Positions 51,201-63,740 of a stretch of DNA of 64,000 bases are shown here, one piece after another; the first letter of the stretch is position 1, and the number at the start of each line of letters is the position of its first letter. Source of the DNA: Nemopilema nomurai (taxonomy: Eukaryota > Cnidaria > Scyphozoa > Rhizostomeae > Rhizostomatidae); contig ML133421.1 of the NCBI GenBank assembly GCA_003864495.1, forward strand, positions 310,001-374,000. Reading direction: 5' to 3'. The notes beneath the pieces were generated by a model. It did no database searches. It had not been told where the DNA came from and saw only the letters and a program-made list of their open reading frames with translations. A program made the translations under genes and the position numbers.

Positions 51201-54200
51201 GTGCCATAGCTTTTAAACAGTTTAATCTTTATCTAGTGACAAATTAGGCAAAGTCTTTCAATAGGCAATTTAAGGTATCAAAATTTCTCTCAACATCCAT
51301 TTCTCGAGTACCACTGTATGGAAGTGGTTCACTGGGCACAAAGCTTTGTTGGTCCAGCGACTCTAACAACAAACGCGCACCTGGAATTGCCTGTGATCAG
51401 TATCTTGGTAGGGTCAATCACGCGGCAGGCTAGGCCAGAATTGTGGATGAACCGCACGGCAGCAGTCAATTGGATGACGTAATTCCAAAGAACGCGCTCG
51501 TGGACGGCTTTATGCGGCTGCACAGGCGCGGCATACCGGTTCTGCGGCGTCCACAACGGGTGATGGCTGCCCTTGTGGGCCTGGTGATATGGCTTGTTGG
51601 CCGCCGGCGTGAAATGTCGCGTCATTAGTGTCTCTGCACCCGGGAAATATTCGTAGACGAATATCAAAGCTGGAAGTGAATGGGAGTATATCAGAATGCT
51701 GGCGTAAACACAATCTACTTACAGAAAATCAACTAAGAGTATTGCTGAATGCAGGGACCAGGATTTACGCAGTGACCAAGCGCTAAACGGCTTTTATCAA
51801 CCAGTCCACATAAACAATGATTTTATGTTTAGAACTGATTCTCGCTGTATTTATGTCGAAAGAGATATAGTAACTGAACATACAATTACAAGAAGGTGAA
51901 TAAAAAAGCTTCAGGGCCAGTGCGCTATAAACACTTTTCAAAACGTTATCGATTTCGTCAAAGATCGAGAATTTTTAAAATATCGAGGAGACGCTAATTA
52001 AAATGCAGGCTTACATGTATCCCCAAAGGCCTTTGTGGTAAACGCTTCGATCAACGGGATTATATTGCTGCACTTTAATTTCTTCCACTGTTCAATAACA
52101 GTTGATACTTTGCGATCACCGAGTCGGTATCCTATAAAAAAAATGAAATTGAAACCGAAACGAAAAGCCGCCAATCAATCTGGATTACTTTTGTTGACAA
52201 AAGTTTACCGAAGCCCTGAGCGGGGACAACAACAAATGAAAATCGAAATACTTTAACCGTCAGGTTGGATTCTGTGAAACTAGTTTGATTGAAATCTGGG
52301 TGCAGCCTCTTTCCGACGAAAGCTAGACTACTTAAACAAATAATAAAAATATCTCCAAAAAAATCATTGAAATGCAATGAAGTGGAATTCCACTTAATAA
52401 ACAAATTCAAGAATTTTTATCACCCTATTTTAGCAACATTTGTCAGTAGAAAAGGCTGCCACTTTTTGGAATAACTGTTTATAGGAGAGAGGAATAACTA
52501 GGGTTCTTAACACATTCTAAGTTTAATACTGATTCATGACATTTCTAAATAACAGAAGAATACTGACAAAAGAAAAGTTCAAAGAATAAAAATAGCCAAT
52601 AACTTGATTAAGTCAAAATGTTTGACATTCTACTGCATCTTATTAGCTGTTGAATTATAGGAACCCTTCAAATCATGGTTTTGAGATCATTTTCACTATT
52701 ATTCTAAAATATGGAATCTAAAATGAAATTTAAAAAAATCTGTCTAGAGAAAACTGAATATTTACCATGAATCCGCCGAAGGCAGTAGAGCTGACCATCT
52801 TTTGAGGAAACAGCTCGGTAGCATGTGGTGATACAACGAAAAACACTTTGGGTCTACAAATGCACAAAATAGAAATGATAAATTGCAAAACCAAGATAGT
52901 TTGCATTGTTGATTCATTTACAAAAAACACAAGGTTTGATTATTCTGAAAGAGAAATTAAGACAAAGAATACCTGCAGCAATGACATTAAAAATTCAAAA
53001 AAGTTTTGCCTCATAAAATAAGATGTACCGGTTGGTTTGTTTTTGCATCCTCTAAAGGTGCCAAGGAATGATAAGAATCAACAGCAGCAGGTAAACCTAA
53101 AACAAAAAAGTAAGCGGCTTCAGAACCTTCTGCTGCATGGAGATAAAGCTTCAATATTTCATGCTTCCTAAATAGTGAACAACATTGATTTCAATTACCA
53201 CCTGAAATCATATCTCTCTAAAAGTAATCTGAAAACTGTAGATAAGATAAAAATAACAAATATCCCTTGCTAAGTTAAGGTATTTGTTTATTTTTGATGA
53301 ATGCTTGATTTGTTTTCTAACTAATGAAGCATTATTGTCAATTTCTTCATAAAGATAACCAGCTTTGAATAAAACATAAGAATAGAACATAAAAACATAC
53401 TAGAATCACTTTATTTTAGGTAGAGGTAGCAGATAGAAAACTTTGCATACTTTCATCAGATGAATGTGCAGTAGCAATCGCTAATTGTCGCTGCAATTCC
53501 TGCATTTAAAAAGAAATAGCATATGACTTCATTTCAATGCTTAACCTTGATTCTGGAAATCAGGTCCTTTTACAGATTTGGCCAAACACCACTAACAAAA
53601 TTGAAATCATGCACAACAAGAGGGTTAAAAAGGGCACAGAACAACAATTTGCATACTAGGATTGCCTTAAAACTTAAAGTACCTGTTTTATCCCATGTGG
53701 AGCAAAAAATGCACTCATCAGATCTTTCTTTGGTGGCTCTCCAAACGGCCTGTGGACTGTTTGTAAATGTGGTGCTGCCTGGAACAAGAAATAAAAAGTT
53801 GAAATAAATAAAAATACAAAGGTATTGATAGTTTGGTGAATGATAAAAATACTTTTGAAGAAGGCCAGATATACCTGGTGCATAGGCATAGCATCAAAAT
53901 TCAGCCTTTGAAAGTTTCTGTTGAGCTCTTCATTAGGCATCTGCCTTGCACCCTGCTGTTGGATTTTTTTTGGACTAACTGGAGTAGATCTACTTTCCCC
54001 ATACTTCAGCTGCCTTGGAACATTAGCCACTCTTGGCATCAGAGCAGCAGTACCCCCACTTGACGTGATAACAGAATCATCAACTAAAAGAAAAGTAAAG
54101 GACACATGAAAATAATTAAGCTTTTTGTCCTCAAGCTTCAATTATTAGCATTAAAATCAATCAATGTCCTTTTTTCAAATACTAGCCTATGTTTATAGTT

Positions 54201-54904
54201 ACATGATTATCTATGACTTTTGATAATGAAGGTTTCTAGTTTAATCTAAATAAAACCAATGTTTAATTACATATCATATCACTTGTAAATGGATTGGCAG
54301 CCTCTGTTTGTCAAAACATTGTAAGGTTTTCATGCTGGGTATTCAACAAAATATAATGTTGTAGTCTCAATCTATTAAAACACAACATATTTGTAACAGA
54401 CTTTCCAAGCTTAAAATCCTTCTTATCAGGCTTTTAAAGATACAATTGAAAGAAGAAATCTGCATTTTATTTGTAAATATATAACTTTTGCTTTTTAGAG
54501 ATCCAATTCATTTCTAGATTTTGCTCAAAATTACCAATACAATGTTACAAGCACATCTCAGCACCTTTCTAAACTTTGCATTGAAAATCATAATCTGATT
54601 GTGTAACATCCTATTTAAAAGCAAATTCAAAAGATTATTTAGACTAGCTGATCAATCAACTCAGAAAATTTTGTAAGGGTTTCTTTAGGACAAGGCTATG
54701 TGCAAAAGAAAACTAGGGCAATTTACATTTAAGTAAAATTTATTTTTAGTAAAGGACGATGTTTTCACCAATACCTGATAATGCACTCTCCACTTTTCCC
54801 TTAGCATGAACGAATTGACAGCTGTCCCCATAGAAGCAGTATCCACTGTTTGCAAAATACTTGCAGATTTTCCCAAACTTGCCATTCAGTGATACCGCAT
54901 CCAT
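48236..54904 (-). CDS. PAN3: PAN3, pseudokinase subunit of the PAN2-PAN3 deadenylase
   Basis: Cytoplasmic adaptor that recruits the PAN2 nuclease to poly(A) mRNA. Exons (5' to 3'): 54904-54775, 54083-53875, 53778-53683, 53499-53451, 53096-53029, 52853-52766, 52131-52015, 51669-51381, 50931-50847, 50398-50259, 49907-49772, 49446-49382, 48852-48714, 48373-48236; 582 residues. A CCCH zinc finger opens the protein (C14, C23, C29, H33; spacing C-x8-C-x5-C-x3-H). A disordered linker (30-170) follows. The pseudokinase starts at [10 protein letters not shown], with [15 protein letters not shown] in the N-lobe, [18 protein letters not shown] style residues at the catalytic loop ([11 protein letters not shown], no HRD) and [14 protein letters not shown] short coiled coil and the C-terminal knob ([47 protein letters not shown]) finish it. 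I did not find the PABP-binding PAM2 motif of vertebrate PAN3; another upstream exon could supply it. The ATG at 54904 was chosen as the nearest one before the zinc finger. Confidence 0.93.
50170..50206. repeat. Short tandem repeat, 12-base unit
   Basis: ATTGCGGAAAAT repeats about three times in a PAN3 intron. Confidence 0.6.
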
Positions 54905-57900
54905 CAAGACTTCGTAAATGACGTTGTTGTATATTTTGGGAATGCTTAAAAGAAGTGCTTGCTGCAAATATGATGTTTTATGTATTATCGACAAATTTTT
55001 TGATCAGTTGATTTTCTTATATGTTAGTTTTTCCAAGCAAATCATGGAAGATCAAAGTCCTTAGGAAGATCAACAAGAGTCTCAACTTTGAATTTGACAC
55101 TTGCGATCTTAGCTGGCGGTCATTCTTGCCCTTTTCCTTGGTCTTTTAAAGATGTCTTCAGATAAATCTTTCGGTAAGATCTTTTGACACAGCAAGTTAG
55201 GCCAGACTTAGGCCCAATATATATTTGAGAATACGGTGAGACTACTGCTCGGAGAATGTCTAAAGACCTCTTCTAAGACTCTTTTAACTAACGCTTTTTA
55301 CAGAGGATTATGACTAGATCATTGATCTTCTTACTTTGGTCAATGTTCGGCAAGCGTTCCAATCAGGGTCATGGCGAGGTGTTTTTCAACTTCGACAGTT
55401 CGCTATTTATAAGGAGATTCTTCGAAAATGCGCGCGCACGCTTGCAGGCTTTCACGGACAGGTCTCCTCTGGGACATCAGTTGTCTTCTTGGAATCCTGG
55501 AGTAACAACCATGAAAATTGAATGAAAGTATTGTGCATAGTAAATTTACCAAGCAACAATACATCTAATTTTTCTCGATATTCAAAATTGTTGCAATGAG
55601 AACGTCTCGTTTTGTTTATAAGAAACTAAGGTCCAATGCTGGTAGGCAGCTTTTTAAATTATCTGGCCATTTTAATAGCAAAAGTTTCTTATATGTCTAC
55701 AAAATTAAATTTGCTAGTTTGAAGAATGATATACGATGGTGTATTAAGTCCATCAACAACCTTGCTCAGCACAACTTGCAAAAATGTTTTCAAAAATTTT
55801 CACTACTCCTCTCACAGAAAAATACCACAAACAGACAAATATAGTACAGAATTATGGTACAGATGACACAAAGTTGATATCCTCCCTAATAATTCAAGAC
55901 TCTTCTTTGACGTGACTTTTTTATCAATTTATTAATATATAATGATATTCAAACTGTTTCGAGTGTAAATTATAAAACTTTCTTAGCTTTTTCTATTTTG
56001 GTAGGGTTCTTTCTTTCGTAAAACTGAGCTTACCGCTTCTTATAGCGTGTATCTAATAAAAGAGAGGGTACAAAAAAATAGAGACTTTTAGGAATTTTAA
56101 ATTGTAATTGCCGTGGTTCAATGGTTGCCCAGCAGTTGAAAGAACTAAGAGCCTTTCTTGCTGATGAACTGGAATACAATTTGCAAATATCAGGACTTTT
56201 GACCTGCACTGCACCTTGAAAAGCATACAACTTATTCGAGCATCAATTTACGGTACAGAGAAGATCCTGTTTTAATTGAGCCATATAATGCCATTTCAGA
56301 GTTACCAGAAGTGCCGGTCGAATATGTTCCTAAAAGTGATGTTTTGAAGTGCCAGTACTGAGTTCCTAATCTCCAAGAGAAGGAACATTACAGCGAGCTA
56401 AATGAGAATTGTGTCTCTCCATCCTATCCTTTTCAACACATCAGATTGTGCACTTTCTTCAAGACGGAAGCCTGTAGGCCCCTTTTCAAAGTGCGCTCCA
56501 TAACTGAGTGTAGAGTACGAATTTCCATACCAATGCAGTGCTGTACTCAACAGAGCTCACTCATTCTTTACGAGTTCATTCACGGCGTCTGTGGTAGGAC
56601 ATTGTTTATAAATAGAATGCTGCTCAATAGCAAGTGCACAGATATCTGATTCAAGAACTGCTTACTCCGGGGCGACTACTTGATCAATGCATCTTTGTAA
56701 ACCTGCCCTCTATTTTCTGAATGTTTTGAATAGAAGAGAGTGATGAATTACCATAACCTGATCAGTTCATTGTCCAAGAAGCATTCATAAATGTATGCTT
56801 TTTCTCCTAGACATAGGTGTTTCTCTTTCATGGGTCAACAAGGACATTGAAAATCTTGATAACATTACAGATGATTTCAGTATCTATCTCAATATCAAAC
56901 AAGCGCCTAAAGAATTTGATGATTGACTAATAGATCATTTGTTCATGCAGCTTAGTTTTGAGCCTTCAGACTGCTAATTAGAGGTCAAACCTGCTTAACT
57001 ACACGGAAGTCCTAAGCTTTCTCCGGCTATACGATAAAATTTTGTTGAAATGAGCAGCATTCTCAGAGTTTTTCACTCGCCCATGAAATTTGACTGGACG
57101 ACAAAGAGTACTAAAAGGAATTCGATAAGCTTTTGAATATTTTTTAATTGCAACAATTTCTAATATCATTGAAGCGATCATAAAACCTTTCCATTTCACA
57201 ACTTTGGGAGCACTCTTTGAGCATAATGTTCTCTAATGGCACTAAATCTCTGTTGATCTTAGTGTCGAAAAATGGTGTAACAGATCGACACCAGTTTATT
57301 GACACAAATTAGTTCAGTACCTCTTCAAAATGAATGTCCTCTTATAATATAACTTCATATCGGCGCAAGTATTGTCATCCTCAGAATAGAAATGAGGCAG
57401 TTACTTCGCAGTTTCTAAACTTGGTTTCAATGGTTTGGTTTCAATGGGCCTGAAGTTGCATGGCGTTGTGCCATTTGAAACTTATTATGTGTAGAGGAGA
57501 AGGCTGCACAGTTGTTGGCAAAGTTTTTGACCAACAAACGAATGCACATCTGCTCGACTTGACACAAAGGTGCCCTTTCAACTCTGCTAAATTATCCTAT
57601 TTCCTTGGACTTGAAATTTCTCAAAATATATAATCAGAGTAACAAAACATTTCCTACTAAGAGAAGATTTTGAGCTCAGATGACGTCAACAAGGTCCCAC
57701 ACGAGCAGAGTGAGGATAATCAATGAATGAGCCTAATGACGTCAAACCGACCACACGATGGCGCTTATGAGATCGGACAAGCAGCGCTTATCAGAATTCT
57801 AAAAATTCTTTAAGCCGCTTTTTTAAGGGCTCTTAAAATTTGAATCTTGGGCACATAGTTGAGATTTCTCGCAGTTCCTTTAGAAGCACTAAAGGATTAT

Positions 57901-59091
57901 AGTACTTCATTATTTAATCCTTACCAAGGCAAAGCGGGAACTCTTCCAATAACAGGCTATAATTAAAGGGGAAGGAAATTTCCTAGTCACATCTAATTTC
58001 AAATTCCTTTTAGCTCGATCTGGCGATACGAAAATATCAAATTCTCAAATACACCAACTTGCTTACCACAGAAGGAAATAATTTTGCGTTTCACTGGGGT
58101 TTTTTAGACAAGGTCGATTGAAATAGGAATAATCCCAATTTTTTCTGACGTTATCAGCCAGGCCTACCAAAACATGACATGAATGAAGGAATGAATAAAT
58201 AGTCAAAAGGTCATCAGGCCAGAGATGTCACCGCAATAATTCAACTCTTACTTCAAATCATTTGTTCATAAGACAATTTTATAGACAGATCAAGTGTATT
58301 CTATAGACAGATCTTTTTCCTGACAGATCAAGTGAATTTTCCAGCCTTGTAGCTTCTTCATCATTTAGCAATTTTATTATTTACAATGAAACTAATAACT
58401 CATGTCCTTGCACTGCAAGAAAATAAATATAAATATACATATGCCATGTTGTTCTATTCGACTGGGCTCTCCGCTATATCTTGTCTTTGTGTTTCTGCGT
58501 AATCTGTGTTTTTTTTTCTTGTGGGTCGTTGACAATCTAGCAATATTCACCAATAAAGCTAAAAGAAAAACACAATCACGAACACTTGCTCATGTTTAGT
58601 GCTTGAAGTACACAGGGAAAATATGCCCAAGGTTTCTGGCTTCGCTTTTTATCGTGCTACGAAAATTGATAAGTTAGATCAAGAGGAATCATAGATTGAA
58701 ACTTTCACCAAATGCTCCTGAGATCAGTTAAGACCCCGTTTTGAGATCAGTGAAGACCCCAGCTAACGAATTATATTGACTATAGCTTCTACTCTACTTC
58801 TGAAAATTTCAGCACAACTACTTACATTCAAAAACAAAATTCAATATTTCAAAATAACACATAGCATCTACTCGTAGAGCTTCAAGCCCTTGACATTTTC
58901 ACTCTCAGCATGACATAATCAAAAGGCCTATGACTGTGCGACGAGAATAGCCTTAGTCATCAAAATTAACGAGGAACGATCGTCATCACATTATTAGGCT
59001 AAATGCAAACTGACTCAGAAGAAATAAAACGACATCTGGTGCAGAAATCTGCCAAAAAATTACCAGAGAACCCACCTGAAATAGATTCGGA
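54905..59091. other. 4.2-kb region between PAN3 start and RTK stop
   Basis: It contains the PAN3 promoter region (right of 54904) and the RTK 3' UTR (left of 59092). No intact gene. Between about 56.0 and 57.2 kb there are short protein-like stretches in plus-strand frames broken by stops (for example around 56120-56210 and 56815-56925); see findings. Tandem duplications occur at 57421-57449, 58270-58340 and 58718-58760 (20-25-base units, two copies each). Confidence 0.4.
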
Positions 59092-62000
59092 TTAAAGGAG
59101 GAGATCTTTGACTTCCGAATTGCGCTTTAAGACATTGTCATTGACATCACCAGGCTGAGTATTACTCAGCATTGGTATATATACAGATGGGATGACTTCC
59201 TTTATGTCTTCCATGTCACTCTTCTTCAAGACGGTCAGGTTCTCATAGTCACTATCTGACTTGCTAAAAAGGAGAACGGGCAACATCATATCAACATGCA
59301 TTCACGTTCAAGTTTGGCAGTGACCTATGCAAGTGGGACCTAGACCTCTATAAACTACCGGGGATCTGAATGTGAGGAAATTGCAACGACACAATATGTG
59401 AGGCGACGATACTAAAAAATGTAGCCAGCTTCAACAGGTCATCTACGAGGAAAACAAATTTTACAAATACCAGCGATAAAACACAAGACCACCGCAGCAA
59501 CCGTAGTCCATATTACTTGTTATCAGAGGCTTGAATGTAAGGGTCGAGCAAAGAAGATTCTAAGTTTTAGTTTCCAATGGAATCAGAAACTGTCTTCACA
59601 AATCTCTTCTAAAGGCTTCCTTTCTGGGAAAGGCAGTCTGGGCAATGAAAAAAGCAATGGTTTGATATAAATCTCAAATATCACTCTATATAAATACACT
59701 TATCATAAAAGCTACCGGCTCCTGGATGACTAAACACTTAAAACGATATAACGAGAGCAGATACACTTGCCTATAGCTGGTACATTGACTTCGAATCGAT
59801 AAATCTATTGTTTCACCACTGGCAATGTTCTGGAATACGTCGTCGTTGAACTCTGATGAATTGCCATTCATCATCTTTGGCGGAGAAGTGAAATTCTCAA
59901 GTCGCAAGTATGTCTCGTTCTGAAAATGGATGAACATTATCAAACCGTTTCCCCTACAGTTTTGACTGATAATTTCATGGAAACCTTCCAACAAGCCAAA
60001 CTTAATAATATTTTCCATTAATCAATTTTGATTTAATTGATTCCTCTGAAGTTTATTAAATAATAAGCGAGGCAAAGGCTTTAAGTAAAACGTAAAAATA
60101 AAAAAGTTGCCCTTTGTTCCTAATTGCATCATATACTCACTGTGTCTGCAAACGTTTCGATAATATCTCCTATCCTCTGGTAAATTTTTGAAAATGTCGG
60201 CCGCAGCTCTGGGATGTCCTCCCAACAGTCAAGCATTAGATCGTAGAATTCGTCCGGACAGCTCTCTGGCTGTTCCATTCGCTTCTTGCTTTTAAGGTAG
60301 CTCAAGAACTCATCTGTTGGCACACCAGGGTACGGTGAGCCTCCTAAAGTGAATATTTCCCAAAGAACTACGCCATACGACCATCTGAAAAGAAATCGAA
60401 ATCAAAATCGAAAAGGAAATAACTGCTTTTCGAAGCATTATCGAGTGCTCCCAAGCGATCGTGAATGCGTAAGCAATATACATAAAACGAATGCGAATAT
60501 GTAAAGAGAGTGTACAGGTAATTGTGCAATTGAAGGTGAGTCTGCACCATGAGGTCTCATTAGAGATCCAAGTAACAATTTCTGGCATACGTCTAACAGA
60601 CAATATTGCGACATAAAAGTATACGAAACTACTCTTTCATTTAAAATTGCGACATTGAGCATGAAAATAAAACTTCAAAAAATCCCATATTTTGATCTCA
60701 AAAAAGTTTTTGCTAATGTGATTTTTCACAGGGGTAGGTTTCTGGGGCAGCATACTACATACCCCCTCCCACCTTTCAGCATTAAAGATGAACTTCTCCT
60801 TCCTACAAAAATTCCTTCTTATACCTACACATGCTACCCTCAATTTGAAAATTCTTCTGCATCCTTGGAGCTTTTAAATGCAAAAATCAAGAAATGAAAA
60901 TCGTCTCATGTGAATGTGACAATCGGATTACAACGTCAAAAGACGAGCCTGTGTGCGTTAAAATACACCAGCGTTTTTAGTACCAAATATTTCACGCCAT
61001 TTAACACATTCTCAAGTTCTATCAGATGCTCGACAATTAGGCTACTTACACATCGCTCTGGCAGGTGTAGATGGCATCGGCCAACGACTCAGGGGCCGTC
61101 CATTTCAAGGGCAGTACGCCGCAGGATTGCTTTGTGTAGATGCCATCCCGATACACATCCCGCGACATACCGAAATCAGCAACTTTCACGACAAAGGCAT
61201 CGTTGATATCTTTAGAAACCAAGATATTGCGGGCTGCCAAATCACGATGGATGCACTGCAAAGTTGCAACAAAAATAAAAATGAAAGACTGCAACGCTTT
61301 TCTAAACAAGAGTAAAGGGCCTCTTAATTGTAGGGATGACCAATCAAAATTTATGTGCAATTTCTCAGGTCACTACGTCTATGACTACGTCAACAAATTT
61401 CACTTAAAGGTTTACTAACATACGGCAAATCTAGAAAAGCCACTAAATAATTGTGTTGTGATCGAATTCTCAGATAGTCGGCAAGTGGGCGGTATCTTTA
61501 GGCTAGTTTTCTTGTTTAAGTAAACTTGGGCATATTGGTGTCAGGACTCGCTTTCAAACAAGTTGCAATGAGAAAAGGCCGCAAAGTGTATGCAGACTAT
61601 AATATCTCGACCCGAGAACATGTGAAACAGGCCCTTGCATTCAAAGCAGACGTATTTTTAATACATGGCATCTCTTCTCCCAACAAATAGTCATAACAAC
61701 CACAACCACATCACAAAGGTGATGGCTGATAATGAGTTACAGCACTATCGCCTTATCTTTAAAGCCGGGAAACAGATAAGGAAAGAGAACGCTTCTACGA
61801 TAGTGAGCGTTTCCAGATATAGAAGATACTGTATTGATACCAACAAATATTGGATAGCTAGATACAGGTCTAGGGATGCTTAGGATAATGACTAAAACAG
61901 AGCAGAGATTGTTAGAGCGGACAAAACCTGCCTTCTTCGAAGCGAGAAAATCCATTCCTCGCGAAATCTGGTAGGTGAAAGTGGATAAGTCAAAGAAGGT

Positions 62001-63740
62001 GCACACTTGGTCCAGACCCTGTTCTGATTTCAGCCAAGATGGTTCGAAGACGTCTCTCTTTTCACGAAGAAAAGACGACAAGTCACCGTACGGGCAGTAC
62101 TCCAAGATTACGCAAAGACTTCCGGACACTGTGCAGGCGCCAAGTAAATTCACAATATTCTGGTGCTCTCCAATATGTATCAGGATTTTCAGCTCCGAAG
62201 CCAGATCCTTGAACTCCGACTCCGTCGCGTCATCTGCGGAGGGGAATTGCGGATTGTTCTTTAATGAACACACGTTGTTCCAAATATCGGAAACAAAATA
62301 AAAGCCAAAAGTAACATCCGCAAAATAAAATGACTTAAACTTACTTAATGCTTATACTTTAACGAACGGTATTACTAAACATAAAAATAAAAGTTAAGTA
62401 ATCACGAGAATCCCTTAGTAAACTTGTTTTCGTGCTAGCCTCGTATCCATGTGAGCCTCGTATCCATGTGAGCCTCGTTTTCATGCTACAACCGCTAGCC
62501 TCGTTGTTAAAACCAGTTTTAGGAAATCAGAACGAACGAACCTTTCAACGTCTTCACGGCAACTTTAGCAAGGCTTAGATTCTTCAACATTTCGACATTG
62601 TCGTAAGTCGAATTATTGCTGAACAGCCGCGAAAATCGCTTTCTTTTCGTTGGGGACATGCTGCAGGCTTCAGCCTTGAATTCTAAGATCCCTTGTGCCT
62701 TTGCGAGCCAGACCTCCCCGAAGGCACCGCGCCCAATGGGTTCCAACATCATCAGCTTGTCTCGTGGAAATTCCCACTTCGGTTCATACGGGAGCCTGTG
62801 CGACTGCTCTTGTAACGATAGGCTCGCGTCAAACTAGATTTAATAGAAGATCTCACTTACGAACGATAATAGCTGTGGTGTACTGATTTTCAAAGCATTT
62901 GTCGAAGCAGTCATGGCAGCATGTGACTTTAAGATTGTAAAGAAAATTCAAGGAAAGGAAATCTAAGCAAGCAATTATTAAATAGAGTGGTTAATTTGTT
63001 AGGCATAACTTAGTCACAGGTGATTACTGTATTATCTGTGCTTTGTTTATATTACTGCATGATAGCATTTTCAAATCAGGTTAAGCTTGTGACATTATTT
63101 GTAAATAATCAAGATAATGTTTAATGTCTAAAGGTATCAACGAACGCATACCAAATATCTTATTAATAATTCATTCTGATGATGTTTTCCAGGAGAAAAT
63201 TCAAATGACAGATGTTGAACTGCTTAAATGTAAAGGGTAACGGTAGGTATGCTGATAAAGAGGTTTACTAAAGGCTGAAATTGGTGCGAGTTATCAAGAA
63301 ACATTGCTCCACCCAAGGCTACAATAGGGGGGCTTAGTACCCTGGGTGCCAGAGGCACAAACTTGGTTTTACATTTCCGTGCTTGGTCTTTTGCGGCCCT
63401 GGTACCCAGGGTAGATACTTGGATTTGGTTGAAGCATACAAAGCTGGTAAAATACTAAACAGGTGTAATATTAAGTCCTACTCATTATTATTTGGTGCAC
63501 GTGGCATTGCTACAGTAGATGTTATTTAGGACTTGCAGCAAAAAGGAGCGCAGAGGCATTACCGTAAACATACCTCGAAGTGGCGATTGGGTTGTAAATA
63601 GAGACCATATCGCTTCTCCAAACGCCGTTTGTTGAGGTAGGTAAAGAACAGTATCAACAAAATGGCTATCATGCAACAGCTGATAACAGTAACCAAAATT
63701 GTGTCAGTGCTGGATTCCGAGGTCAGCGCATAAGGGCCCC
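59092..63740 (-). CDS. Receptor tyrosine kinase, FGFR/VEGFR class, 5' partial
   Basis: Transmembrane receptor kinase; the extracellular exons lie beyond the right edge. Exons: 63740-63574, 62833-62542, 62233-61932, 61255-61050, 60384-60141, 59919-59771, 59263-59092; 509 residues seen. Exon 1 holds the membrane helix ([19 protein letters not shown]) and a basic stop-transfer KRRLEKR. The kinase begins at [20 protein letters not shown] (Gly-rich loop GRGAFGEV), then VAVKTLK (ATP lysine), [10 protein letters not shown] (helix C Glu), [10 protein letters not shown] (catalytic loop), [18 protein letters not shown] (DFG and activation-loop Tyr), LKWTAPESL, and [20 protein letters not shown]. The kinase insert is short ([16 protein letters not shown]), like FGFR rather than PDGFR/KIT, while [10 protein letters not shown] resembles VEGFR; the exact subfamily is open. 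The tail ends with [11 protein letters not shown] and [11 protein letters not shown]. Introns after 61932 and 59771 use GC donors. A 40-residue basic insert sits between beta 2 and beta 3. Confidence 0.9.
62438..62488. repeat. Tandem 17-base repeat, about 3 copies
   Basis: Unit GCCTCGTATCCATGTGA repeats twice exactly and a third time with changes, inside an RTK intron. A fourth partial GCCTCGTT follows at about 62497. Confidence 0.7.
63338..63413. repeat. Inverted repeat around TACCCTGGGT(A/G)CCAG
   Basis: Arms 63338-63352 and 63399-63413 are reverse complements over 15 bases with one mismatch and 46 bases between them. They sit in the RTK intron between the membrane exon and the first kinase exon. 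It may be a small MITE remnant or a structured intronic element. Confidence 0.6.
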
